The notes: generated by a model not told the origin, from the sequence alone. Shown: positions 1-5,445, numbered from the stretch's first letter. The stretch is 12,220 nt of DNA from Accumulibacter sp. (GCA_031284185.1 JAITAJ010000247.1:1-12220), one strand, 5' to 3'. Made by a program: numbers and translations.

Positions 1-367
1 GTGGATGAATTTTTTCCGGTGGACGGAAATGGCCGGGCGACGGGCGAAAAGCCGGGCCGGAAAAGAGACGAGACGGGAGGGGTTGTTTTCCGTCAGTCCG
101 CCGCATCCTGCGCGACAGACCGACGAAGCGCGCCGGAGCCGGTATGAGCTTCGGGAAAAGCGGGGGGGGGGGGGCTGAAACATCGAGGAATGGTACTGCC
201 AGATTTGCTCGACGGACAATAATTTAGGATTCTGTGAATATAATTTTCCGTGTCTCCTGTGGCGCTTCCGTCCGTCTCATCCGCCATTTCCTTCAAACGA
301 TGGCCGGGACGGGCGGTCAGGATCGCGCGCTGTAAACGCGGACGGATCGAAAACCCGTGATACCCGC
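1..367. other. Left-edge stretch with no supportable gene
   Basis: I see no gene here. A frame open from the left edge stops at 145-147 with no recognisable protein and nothing resembling the end of S10 or EF-Tu, the usual upstream neighbours. Two short minus-strand frames need TTG starts, lack ribosome binding sites and match no family I know. The stretch has a 13-G run (162-174), a small hairpin at 13-29 (6-bp stem TTTCCG/CGGAAA, 5-nt loop), and an AT-rich island around 215-250 with an isolated TATAAT (239-244) but no suitable -35. It could be ordinary spacer, decayed coding sequence or a dispersed repeat; the sequence alone does not decide. Confidence 0.6.
162..174. repeat. 13-base G homopolymer
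   Basis: An uninterrupted run of 13 G lies in the non-coding left flank, about 190 bases before the first promoter. Tracts of this length are prone to slippage in vivo and to sequencing or assembly error. It is not inside a gene I can support, and it is too far from either promoter to set -35/-10 spacing, so no phase-variable role can be assigned. Confidence 0.9.
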
Positions 368-396
368 TTGACCGGGATACCGTTCGACCGTAGAAT
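368..396 (+). promoter_or_regulatory. Strong sigma70-type promoter (P1) for the rplC operon
   Basis: TTGACC (368-373) and TAGAAT (391-396) each match 5 of 6 positions of the sigma70 consensus and are separated by exactly 17 bases. Start of transcription would fall near 403, in an all-pyrimidine stretch (397-410). No gene lies between it and rplC, so it would make a leader of about 209 nt. It is the best-scoring promoter-like sequence I found in the left flank. The assignment is from sequence only. Confidence 0.72.
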
Positions 397-410
397 CCCT
401 CCCTTTTTCC

Positions 411-474
411 GGCAGGGCGGACCGTTCACCCTTGCCGCGCCGCGGCGGAACTCCGGAATCCGGCCTTTCCGCCG
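411..474 (+). promoter_or_regulatory. Structured 5' leader: two predicted hairpins
   Basis: Two stems can be drawn in the RNA made from P1. The first pairs GGCAGGG (411-417) with CCC-T-TGCC (429-436), with one bulged T. The second pairs CGGCGGA (443-449) with TCCGCCG (468-474), a perfect 7-bp stem that encloses a smaller CCGG/CCGG stem (453-456 with 460-463). Neither is followed by a T tract, so they are not terminators. The region is very GC-rich, so some pairing is expected by chance. Their place ahead of a terminator-like hairpin resembles the multi-hairpin S10 leader of E. coli. Confidence 0.45.
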
Positions 475-495
475 GCGCCGATGTTCAGAATTGAG

Positions 496-525
496 TTGCA
501 GTGAGTGATTCAAAGCGGTTATAAT
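496..525 (+). promoter_or_regulatory. Second promoter (P2) just upstream of rplC
   Basis: A perfect -10 hexamer TATAAT lies at 520-525. The best -35 is TTGCAG (496-501), matching only TTG, at 18-base spacing; TTGAGT at 491-496 would be 23 bases away and is too far. Start would fall near 530-532, giving an 80-nt leader. The weak -35 suggests either a modest promoter or one helped by an activator. It lies inside the P1 transcript, so the two would act in tandem. Confidence 0.6.
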
Positions 526-539
526 GATCGACTTTCGCC

Positions 540-572
540 GGGTGGCATCCAACGGTGCCGCTCTTTTGTTTT
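540..572 (+). terminator. Terminator-like hairpin in the rplC leader (possible attenuator)
   Basis: Bases 540-549 pair with 554-563 around a four-base CAAC loop: ten pairs, of which three are G-U (541/562, 543/560, 548/555). The stem is followed directly by TTTTGTTTTG (564-573). A GC-rich stem plus T-rich tract upstream of the first gene of an operon is the layout of an intrinsic terminator used as an attenuator. From P1 the hairpin would begin about 138 nt into the transcript and end about 48 nt before the rplC start. In E. coli, ribosomal protein L4 causes attenuation in the S10 leader at a comparable point. The G residues that interrupt the T tract and the G-U pairs weaken the call. Confidence 0.5.
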
Positions 573-576
573 GCTC

Positions 577-604
577 GCCGGCCAATCGCAGCCGGCAAGA
601 GGAG
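577..604 (+). promoter_or_regulatory. GC-only hairpin abutting the rplC ribosome binding site
   Basis: GCCGGC (577-582) can pair with a second GCCGGC (591-596) around an 8-base loop. The Shine-Dalgarno sequence AGAGGAG (598-604) begins one base after the stem, with the rplC ATG at 612. A third partial copy, GCCGG (537-541), lies at the base of the preceding terminator-like hairpin and could pair with 578-582 or 592-596 instead, so alternative folds are possible. The motif is self-complementary and short, so this is a structural suggestion only. Confidence 0.4.
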
Positions 605-611
605 AATAAGC

Positions 612-1271
612 ATGAGTCTTGGCCTTGTCGGGCGCAAGGTCGGCATGACGCGCATCTTCACCGAGGACGGTCTGTCCGTTCCGGTCACGGTGCTCGACGT
701 GTCGAACAACCGCGTCGCCCAGATCAAAACGCCCGAGATCGACGGCTATACGGCCGTGCAGGTCTCTTTCGGCAAGCGCCGCGCGTCGCGCGTCAATAAG
801 GCCCTGGCGGGGCATCTCGCCAAGGCGGGCGTCGAAGCGGGCGTCCTGCTCAAGGAATTCACCGTTCTTCCCGAGGAACTTGCCAACCCGGGCCTCGCCA
901 ATCTGAAACCGGGCGATGAGATCAGCGTCGCGCTCTTTTCCGTCGGACAGAAGGTCGACGTGACCGGACGGTCGATCGGCAAGGGCTACGCGGGCGGTAT
1001 CAAGCGCCATCATTTCGATTCGCAGCGCGCTTCCCACGGCAATTCCGTGTCACACAACGCGCCGGGTTCCATCGGCATGAACCAGGACCCCGGCCGCGTC
1101 TTTCCGGGCAAACGCATGTCCGGTCATCTCGGCGATGCGAAGCGCACGCAGCAGAACCTCGAAGTCATTCGCGTCGATGTCGAGCGTCAGCTACTGTTGG
1201 TCAAGGGCGCCGTCCCCGGTTCCAAGGGGTCGGATCTGGTCGTGCGCCCAGCTGTCAAGGCGGGGGCATGA
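612..1271 (+). CDS. rplC: 50S ribosomal protein L3
   Basis: L3 (219 aa) is a primary 23S rRNA-binding protein needed early in 50S assembly; its long central loop reaches toward the peptidyl-transferase centre. The start at 612 gives the family N terminus MSLGLVGRKVGMTRIF and is preceded by AGAGGAG. A frame-extended start at 555 would add 19 residues with no family counterpart. The loop signature GSIGMNQDPGRVF (residues 152-164) is intact, and Gln158 aligns with the glutamine methylated by PrmB in E. coli L3 (Gln150). The protein is about 10 residues longer than the E. coli one, as in other betaproteobacteria. It is the first gene of the cluster here, without rpsJ before it, and its stop codon overlaps the rplD start. 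Confidence 0.98.
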   Translation: MSLGLVGRKVGMTRIFTEDGLSVPVTVLDVSNNRVAQIKTPEIDGYTAVQVSFGKRRASRVNKALAGHLAKAGVEAGVLLKEFTVLPEELANPGLANLKPGDEISVALFSVGQKVDVTGRSIGKGYAGGIKRHHFDSQRASHGNSVSHNAPGSIGMNQDPGRVFPGKRMSGHLGDAKRTQQNLEVIRVDVERQLLLVKGAVPGSKGSDLVVRPAVKAGA

Positions 1272-1891
1272 TGGAACTCAAACTGATCGATGAACAGGGC
1301 CAGGAAGCCAGCCGCCTGCAAGCGTCGGATGTGTTGTTCGGGCGCGAATACAACGAGGCGCTGGTGCATCAGGTGGTGGTGGCCTATCAGGCCAACGCGC
1401 GCAGCGGAAATCGCGCGCAGAAGGATCGCGGACAAGTCAGGCACACGACGAGCAAGCCTTTCCGCCAGAAGGGCACCGGGCGCGCGCGGGCCGGCATGTC
1501 GTCTTCCCCGCTGTGGCGCGGCGGCGGCCGGACTTTCCCGAACACGCCCGACGAGAATTTCAGTCACAAGCTGAACAGGAAAATGTATCGGGCCGGCATC
1601 GCTTCGATTCTGTCGCAGCTCGTCCGCGAGGATCGTCTCGCGGTGGTCGAGAACATCGCCGTCGATGCGCCGAAGACCCGGCTGTTCGCGCAGAAGAGCA
1701 AGGGCATGGGCTACGACAGCGTTCTTGTGATTACCGATGGCTTCGACGAGAACGTCTTCCTTGCTTCCCGCAACTTGCCGAACGTGCTGGTTCTCGAAGT
1801 GAGCGAGGCCGATCCGGTGTCTTTGATCCGTTTTCCCAAGGTGCTGATGACCCGGAGCGCGGTCGCCAAGTTGGAGGAGATTCTGGGATGA
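1271..1891 (+). CDS. rplD: 50S ribosomal protein L4
   Basis: L4 (206 aa) binds 23S rRNA and sends an extended loop into the nascent-peptide exit tunnel beside L22. That loop is visible around residues 46-95, with the conserved RQKGTGRARAG (65-75) and LWRGGGRTF (81-89). I chose the ATG at 1271 because it yields MELKL, the usual family start; an ATG at 1268 would add one Met. Either way the start overlaps the rplC stop (ATGATG at 1268-1273), which implies translational coupling. In E. coli L4 also represses its own operon through the S10 leader. Whether it does so here is unknown, but a terminator-like hairpin lies ahead of rplC. Confidence 0.97.
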   Translation: MELKLIDEQGQEASRLQASDVLFGREYNEALVHQVVVAYQANARSGNRAQKDRGQVRHTTSKPFRQKGTGRARAGMSSSPLWRGGGRTFPNTPDENFSHKLNRKMYRAGIASILSQLVREDRLAVVENIAVDAPKTRLFAQKSKGMGYDSVLVITDGFDENVFLASRNLPNVLVLEVSEADPVSLIRFPKVLMTRSAVAKLEEILG

Positions 1892-2190
1892 ACCAACAGC
1901 GTTTGATGCAGGTGTTGCTTGCGCCTCAGATTTCCGAGAAGGCGACGTATGTCGCCGACAAGAACAATCAGGTGATTTTCCGCGTGGCGCCGGATGCGAC
2001 CAAACCGGAGGTCAAGGCCGCCGTGGAATTGTTGTTCAAGGTTTCTGTCGAAGCGGTGCAGATTGCCAACGTCAAGGACAAGCAGAAACGCTTCGGGGGC
2101 CGCAAGGGGATCCGGAGAGGCTGGAAAAAGGCGTATGTGTGTCTGAAGCCGGGACAGGAAATCAATTTCGTGGATGGAGGAGCGGCATAA
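1888..2190 (+). CDS. rplW: 50S ribosomal protein L23
   Basis: L23 (100 aa) sits at the rim of the peptide exit tunnel and is the docking point for trigger factor and SRP on the 50S subunit. The alpha/beta fold is recognisable from LLAPQISEKATYVADKNNQ (residues 10-28) and the C-terminal GGRKGIRRGWKKAYV (70-84), whose basic loop contacts 23S rRNA. The start overlaps the rplD stop as ATGA (1888-1891), and the gene ends exactly one base before the rplB start, so all three are probably translated in a coupled way. Length is normal for bacterial L23. Confidence 0.97.
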   Translation: MNQQRLMQVLLAPQISEKATYVADKNNQVIFRVAPDATKPEVKAAVELLFKVSVEAVQIANVKDKQKRFGGRKGIRRGWKKAYVCLKPGQEINFVDGGAA

Positions 2191-3018
2191 ATGGCACTCG
2201 TCAAAGTCAAACCGACCTCGCCTGGTCGCCGCGCCGTCGTCAAGGTCGTCAATCCGGAGCTGCACAAGGGCGCGCCTTATGCCGGGCTGCTGGAGGCGCA
2301 GTCGAAGAAGGCCGGGCGCAACAATAACGGCCATGTGACGACCCGCCATCAGGGCGGAGGGCACAAGCAGCATTACCGCCTCATCGATTTCAAGCGCAAC
2401 AAGGACGGTATTCCGGCCAGGGTCGAGCGGATCGAATACGATCCGAACCGGACGGCGAACATCGCGCTGTTGTGCTATGCCGACGGCGAACGCCGCTATG
2501 TCGTCGCGCCGAAGGGAATAAGCGTCGGCCAGCAGGTGATCAGCGGTTCCGAAGCGCCGATCAAGTTGGGAAATACCCTGCCGATCCGCAACATTCCCGT
2601 GGGCACCACCATCCATTGCGTCGAAATGATTCCGGGCAAGGGGGCGCAGCTGGCGCGTTCGGCGGGAACGTCCGCGCAACTGTTGGCGCGCGAAGGCGTC
2701 TATGCGCAGTTGAGGTTGCGTTCGGGCGAGATTCGCCGCGTCCATGTCGAATGCCGCGCCACCATCGGCGAGATCGGCAACGAGGAACATAGTCTGCGTT
2801 CCATCGGCAAGGCGGGGGCGAATCGGTGGCGCGGCATTCGTCCCACCGTCCGCGGCGTGGTCATGAACCCGGTCGACCATCCGCACGGCGGCGGCGAGGG
2901 CAGAACCGCGTCGGGTATGCCCCAGGTCAGTCCCTGGGGGACCAAGACCAAGGGATATCGCACACGCAGCAACAAGCGCACGACTTCGATGATCGTGCAG
3001 CGTCGTCATAAACGCTGA
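2191..3018 (+). CDS. rplB: 50S ribosomal protein L2
   Basis: L2 (275 aa) is among the most conserved ribosomal proteins; it is needed for joining of the subunits and for peptidyl-transferase activity. It has the N-terminal RNA-binding region, an OB-like domain, an SH3-like domain and the C-terminal extension with DHPHGGGEGRT (residues 229-239), whose histidine cluster is essential in E. coli L2. Also typical are TRHQGGGHKQHYR (51-63) and the basic end TSMIVQRRHKR. It starts directly after the rplW stop with no spacer; GGAGGAG (2177-2183), inside the end of rplW, serves as ribosome binding site. Confidence 0.98.
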   Translation: MALVKVKPTSPGRRAVVKVVNPELHKGAPYAGLLEAQSKKAGRNNNGHVTTRHQGGGHKQHYRLIDFKRNKDGIPARVERIEYDPNRTANIALLCYADGERRYVVAPKGISVGQQVISGSEAPIKLGNTLPIRNIPVGTTIHCVEMIPGKGAQLARSAGTSAQLLAREGVYAQLRLRSGEIRRVHVECRATIGEIGNEEHSLRSIGKAGANRWRGIRPTVRGVVMNPVDHPHGGGEGRTASGMPQVSPWGTKTKGYRTRSNKRTTSMIVQRRHKR

Positions 3019-3031
3019 GGGATAGAGAACT

Positions 3032-3307
3032 ATGGGACGTTCCGTAAAAAAGGGCCCGTTTGTCGATGCCCATTTGCTCAAGAAGGTCGAGGCGGTGCGC
3101 GCGACGAGTGACAAGCGCCCGATCAAGACCTGGTCACGTCGGTCGACGGTGCTTCCGGGCTTTGTCGGGCTGACTATCGCCGTGCATAACGGCAAGCAGC
3201 ACATTCCCGTGTACGTCACGGAAAACATGGTCGGCCACAAGCTGGGAGAGTTTTCGCTAACCCGCACTTTCAGGGGGCATACCTCCGGCAAGAAGGCCAA
3301 GAAGTAA
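3032..3307 (+). CDS. rpsS: 30S ribosomal protein S19
   Basis: S19 (91 aa) forms a complex with S13 in the head of the 30S subunit and contacts the A-site tRNA and the B1 bridges. Signatures are the start MGRSVKKGPFVD, the segment KTWSRRSTVLPGFVG (residues 32-46) and the C-terminal GEFSLTRTFRGH (72-83). Length equals the usual 91-92 residues. A 13-nt spacer from rplB contains the ribosome binding site GAGGGAT. Confidence 0.97.
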   Translation: MGRSVKKGPFVDAHLLKKVEAVRATSDKRPIKTWSRRSTVLPGFVGLTIAVHNGKQHIPVYVTENMVGHKLGEFSLTRTFRGHTSGKKAKK

Positions 3308-3317
3308 AGGAGTGGAC

Positions 3318-3647
3318 ATGGAAACACGTGCTATTTTGCGCGGCGTGCGGCTTTCGGACCAGAAGGGTCGCCTGATTGCCGACCAGATCCGCGGCCTGCC
3401 GGTCGACAAGGCGCTCAACATCTTGGCGTTCAGTCCGAAAAAAGGAGCGGGAATCGTCAAAAAGGTGCTCGAATCGGCCATCGCCAACGCGGAACACAAT
3501 GATGGCGCCGATATCGATGATCTCAAGGTCAGAAGCATTTACGTGGAGAAGGGCATGGTGCTCAAGCGCTTTACGGCCAGGGCCAAGGGGCGTGGCAATC
3601 GGATCGTCAAGCCGACTTGCCATATTTTTCTGACCGTCGGAGATTGA
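3318..3647 (+). CDS. rplV: 50S ribosomal protein L22
   Basis: L22 (109 aa) has a globular domain on the 50S surface and a long beta-hairpin that narrows the exit tunnel; changes there confer macrolide resistance in other bacteria. The hairpin is residues 78-97, with KRFTARAKGRGNRI at 83-96 intact. I chose ATG 3318: it gives METRA, a common betaproteobacterial start, with AAGGAG (3307-3312) correctly spaced. An in-frame GTG at 3312 overlaps that ribosome binding site and is unlikely to be used. Confidence 0.96.
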   Translation: METRAILRGVRLSDQKGRLIADQIRGLPVDKALNILAFSPKKGAGIVKKVLESAIANAEHNDGADIDDLKVRSIYVEKGMVLKRFTARAKGRGNRIVKPTCHIFLTVGD

Positions 3648-3656
3648 GGAAGAGAA

Positions 3657-4523
3657 ATGGGACAGAAAATTCATCCGACGGGCTTCCGTTTGGCGGTGAC
3701 CCGCGATTGGTCGTCGCGCTGGTACGCGAACAGCAAGAATTTTTCCACGATGCTGAACGAGGATGTGAAGGTTCGGGATTACCTCAAGGAAAAGCTCAAA
3801 CATGCTTCCGTCGGGCGCGTGCTGATCGAGCGTCCCGCCAAGAATGCGCGAGTGACGGTGTTCTCGGCGCGTCCCGGCGTCGTGATCGGCAAGAAGGGCG
3901 AAGAAATAGATCAGTTGCGTTCCACGTTGCAGAAAATCATGCGCGTTCCGGTGCATGTGAGCATCGAAGAGATTCGCAAGCCCGAACTCAATGCTCAGCT
4001 GATCGCCGACTCCATCACTCAGCAGCTGGAAAAGCGCATCATGTTTCGCCGCGCCATGAAGCGCGCCATGCAGAACGCGATGCGCCTGGGCGCCCAGGGG
4101 ATCAAGATCATGAGTTCGGGACGGCTGAACGGGGCCGAAATCGCCCGCCGCGAGTGGTATCGGGAAGGCCGGGTGCCCTTGCATACCCTGCGCGCCGACA
4201 TCGATTACGCGACTTCCGAGGCCCTGACCACCTACGGCATCATTGGTGTCAAGGTGTGGGTCTTCAAGGGTGAAATCCTGAACAGGGACGAGCCGCCCGA
4301 AGCGGCCTTGCCCGAGGTGACGGCGGAAGACCCGTCGCGCAAGCCGCGGCGGGGTTCCAGATCCGCCGGAGAAGGCGACAGGGCCAGGCGCTCCGCCGAC
4401 AAGCCCAGGGCGGAAGGACAAGCAACGGATGGCGCCAAGGCCGAGCCTGCCGCCGCAGCCAAGGCCAGAACGCCGGCGAAACGAGTGAGAAAGGCAGGAA
4501 CGAGCGATGCTGCAACCAACTAG
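3657..4523 (+). CDS. rpsC: 30S ribosomal protein S3 with long C-terminal tail
   Basis: S3 (288 aa) lies at the mRNA entry channel of the 30S head, and with S4 and S5 contributes to unwinding mRNA structure. The N-terminal domain starts MGQKIHPTGFRL; a type II KH domain carries VIGKKGEEI (residues 76-84), and the C-terminal domain contains GRLNGAEIARREWYREGRVP (156-174 approximately). Conserved sequence ends near residue 210. The remaining 78 residues are rich in Ala, Arg, Lys, Pro and Ser, low in hydrophobics, and probably disordered. E. coli S3 has 233 residues; tails are common in betaproteobacteria, though this is a long one. The last 17 nt overlap the start of rplP. Confidence 0.97.
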   Translation: MGQKIHPTGFRLAVTRDWSSRWYANSKNFSTMLNEDVKVRDYLKEKLKHASVGRVLIERPAKNARVTVFSARPGVVIGKKGEEIDQLRSTLQKIMRVPVHVSIEEIRKPELNAQLIADSITQQLEKRIMFRRAMKRAMQNAMRLGAQGIKIMSSGRLNGAEIARREWYREGRVPLHTLRADIDYATSEALTTYGIIGVKVWVFKGEILNRDEPPEAALPEVTAEDPSRKPRRGSRSAGEGDRARRSADKPRAEGQATDGAKAEPAAAAKARTPAKRVRKAGTSDAATN

Positions 4524-4920
4524 AAGAAAATACCGCAAGGAGCAGAAAGGCCGGAATACCGGACTGGCGACTCGCGGGACGAACGTGAGTTTCGGGGAAT
4601 TCGGCCTCAAGGCGACCGGGCGGGGGCGTTTGACCGCCCGCCAGATCGAGGCCGCGCGGCGCGCGATGACGCGCCACATCAAGCGGGGCGGCCGGATCTG
4701 GATTCGCATTTTCCCGGACAAGCCCGTTTCCAAGAAACCCGCGGAAGTGCGGATGGGTAACGGCAAGGGAAACCCCGAGTATTACGTCGCGGAGGTACAG
4801 CCGGGCAAGGTGCTGTACGAAATGGACGGTGTCGGCGAGGTTCTCGCGCGGGAAGCGTTCGCGTTGGCCGCCGCCAAGTTGCCGATTTCGACGACCTTTG
4901 TGACTCGTATCCTGGGGTGA
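4507..4920 (+). CDS. rplP: 50S ribosomal protein L16
   Basis: L16 (137 aa) binds helix 38 and the A-site region of 23S rRNA, helps position aminoacyl-tRNA and joins late in 50S assembly. Its N terminus MLQPTRRKYRKEQKGR is the canonical one, so the start at 4507 is secure although it lies inside rpsC. KKPAEVRMGNGKGNPEYYV (residues 76-94) is the conserved core; Arg82 aligns with the arginine hydroxylated by RoxA in E. coli (Arg81). The 17-nt overlap means that ribosomes finishing rpsC pass over the rplP start. Confidence 0.97.
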   Translation: MLQPTRRKYRKEQKGRNTGLATRGTNVSFGEFGLKATGRGRLTARQIEAARRAMTRHIKRGGRIWIRIFPDKPVSKKPAEVRMGNGKGNPEYYVAEVQPGKVLYEMDGVGEVLAREAFALAAAKLPISTTFVTRILG

Positions 4921-4926
4921 TCGGAC

Positions 4927-5121
4927 ATGAAAGCCAAAGAACTTAGAGCGAAAAATGTCGACGAGCTGAACAAGGAGCTTCTGGATCTGTTGAAGGCGCA
5001 ATTCGGTTTGCGCATGCAGAAAGCCACGCAGCAACTGAACAATTCGAGCCAGATCGGCAAGGTTCGTCGTGACATTGCCCGCGTGCGTACTCTCCTTCGT
5101 GAAAAGGCGGCACAGCAATGA
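4927..5121 (+). CDS. rpmC: 50S ribosomal protein L29
   Basis: L29 (64 aa) is a two-helix protein next to L23 at the exit tunnel rim. It begins MKAKELRAKNVDELNKELLD and has the family's LKAQFGLRMQKATQQLNN segment (residues 22-39) followed by the basic second helix (KVRRDIARVRTLLREK). Length is typical. The start lies 6 nt after the rplP stop. Its stop codon overlaps the rpsQ start in an ATGA. Confidence 0.96.
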   Translation: MKAKELRAKNVDELNKELLDLLKAQFGLRMQKATQQLNNSSQIGKVRRDIARVRTLLREKAAQQ

Positions 5122-5381
5122 GTGAAGAAAAAAGCAAGCGTTCCCTGATCGGGCGCGTCGTCAGTGACAAGATGGACAAGACCGTCACTGTTCTGGTCGA
5201 GCGCCGCGTCAGGCATCCGATATACGACAAGATCATCGTGCGTTCCAACAAGTATCATGCGCACAACGACGGCAATCAGGCCAAGGCGGGCGACCTCGTG
5301 GAAATCCGGGAAGTGCGCCCGGTGTCGAAAACGAAGTCCTGGGCCGTGACCCGGCTGCTCGAAAAGGCCGAGGCCATTTGA
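5118..5381 (+). CDS. rpsQ: 30S ribosomal protein S17
   Basis: S17 (87 aa) is a primary 16S rRNA-binding protein with an OB fold, acting early in assembly of the 30S body. The core GRVVSDKMDKTVTVLVERR (residues 12-30) and the segment KYHAHNDGNQAKAGDLVEI (45-63) are typical; the loop before it carries HPIYDKII. Its start overlaps the rpmC stop (ATGA at 5118-5121). It is the last gene before the 142-nt gap that carries an internal promoter, so it ends the S10-type block. Confidence 0.97.
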   Translation: MSEEKSKRSLIGRVVSDKMDKTVTVLVERRVRHPIYDKIIVRSNKYHAHNDGNQAKAGDLVEIREVRPVSKTKSWAVTRLLEKAEAI

Positions 5382-5400
5382 AAAATGCCTGCCTTGCGTC

Positions 5401-5428
5401 TTGTGATTTTCGTGAAAGAAGGTACAAT
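5401..5428 (+). promoter_or_regulatory. Internal promoter of the spc block
   Basis: TTGTGA (5401-5406; 4 of 6 consensus positions) and TACAAT (5423-5428; 5 of 6) are separated by 16 bases in the 142-nt rpsQ-rplN gap, the largest gap inside the cluster. E. coli has its spc promoter in the same gap. Start of transcription would fall near 5435, within the tract of seven T at 5433-5439. No terminator precedes it, so read-through from upstream would add to it. Confidence 0.72.
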
Positions 5429-5445
5429 GCTCTTTTTTTCGCGCC

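Noticed and set aside
1..147. Frame open from the left edge, possible tail of an upstream gene
   Set aside because: The 48 codons do not resemble S10, EF-Tu or another protein I know, and an open frame this short is expected by chance at this GC content.
239..244. TATAAT in an AT-rich island
   Set aside because: No acceptable -35 at 15-19 bases upstream and no extended -10; TTGCTC at 205-210 is 28 bases away.
93..296. Minus-strand open frame of 67 codons across the G13 tract
   Set aside because: It needs a TTG start, has no ribosome binding site, spans a homopolymer that encodes four prolines, and resembles no known family.
277..585. Minus-strand open frame of 102 codons
   Set aside because: TTG start, basic low-information composition typical of GC-rich shadow frames, and it lies antisense to both promoters and the leader.
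555..611. Earlier ATG in frame with rplC
   Set aside because: It adds 19 residues without family counterpart and lies within the leader hairpins; ATG 612 has AGAGGAG and the conserved N terminus.
3312..3317. Upstream GTG start for rplV
   Set aside because: The GTG overlaps the AAGGAG ribosome binding site of the ATG at 3318, which gives the family N terminus.
1711..3327. Very long minus-strand open frame (538 codons), with others at 3270-4766, 6772-7839, 8185-9255 and 9110-10234
   Set aside because: All lie opposite strongly conserved ribosomal genes and mirror their codon bias; composition is typical of GC-rich antisense frames.
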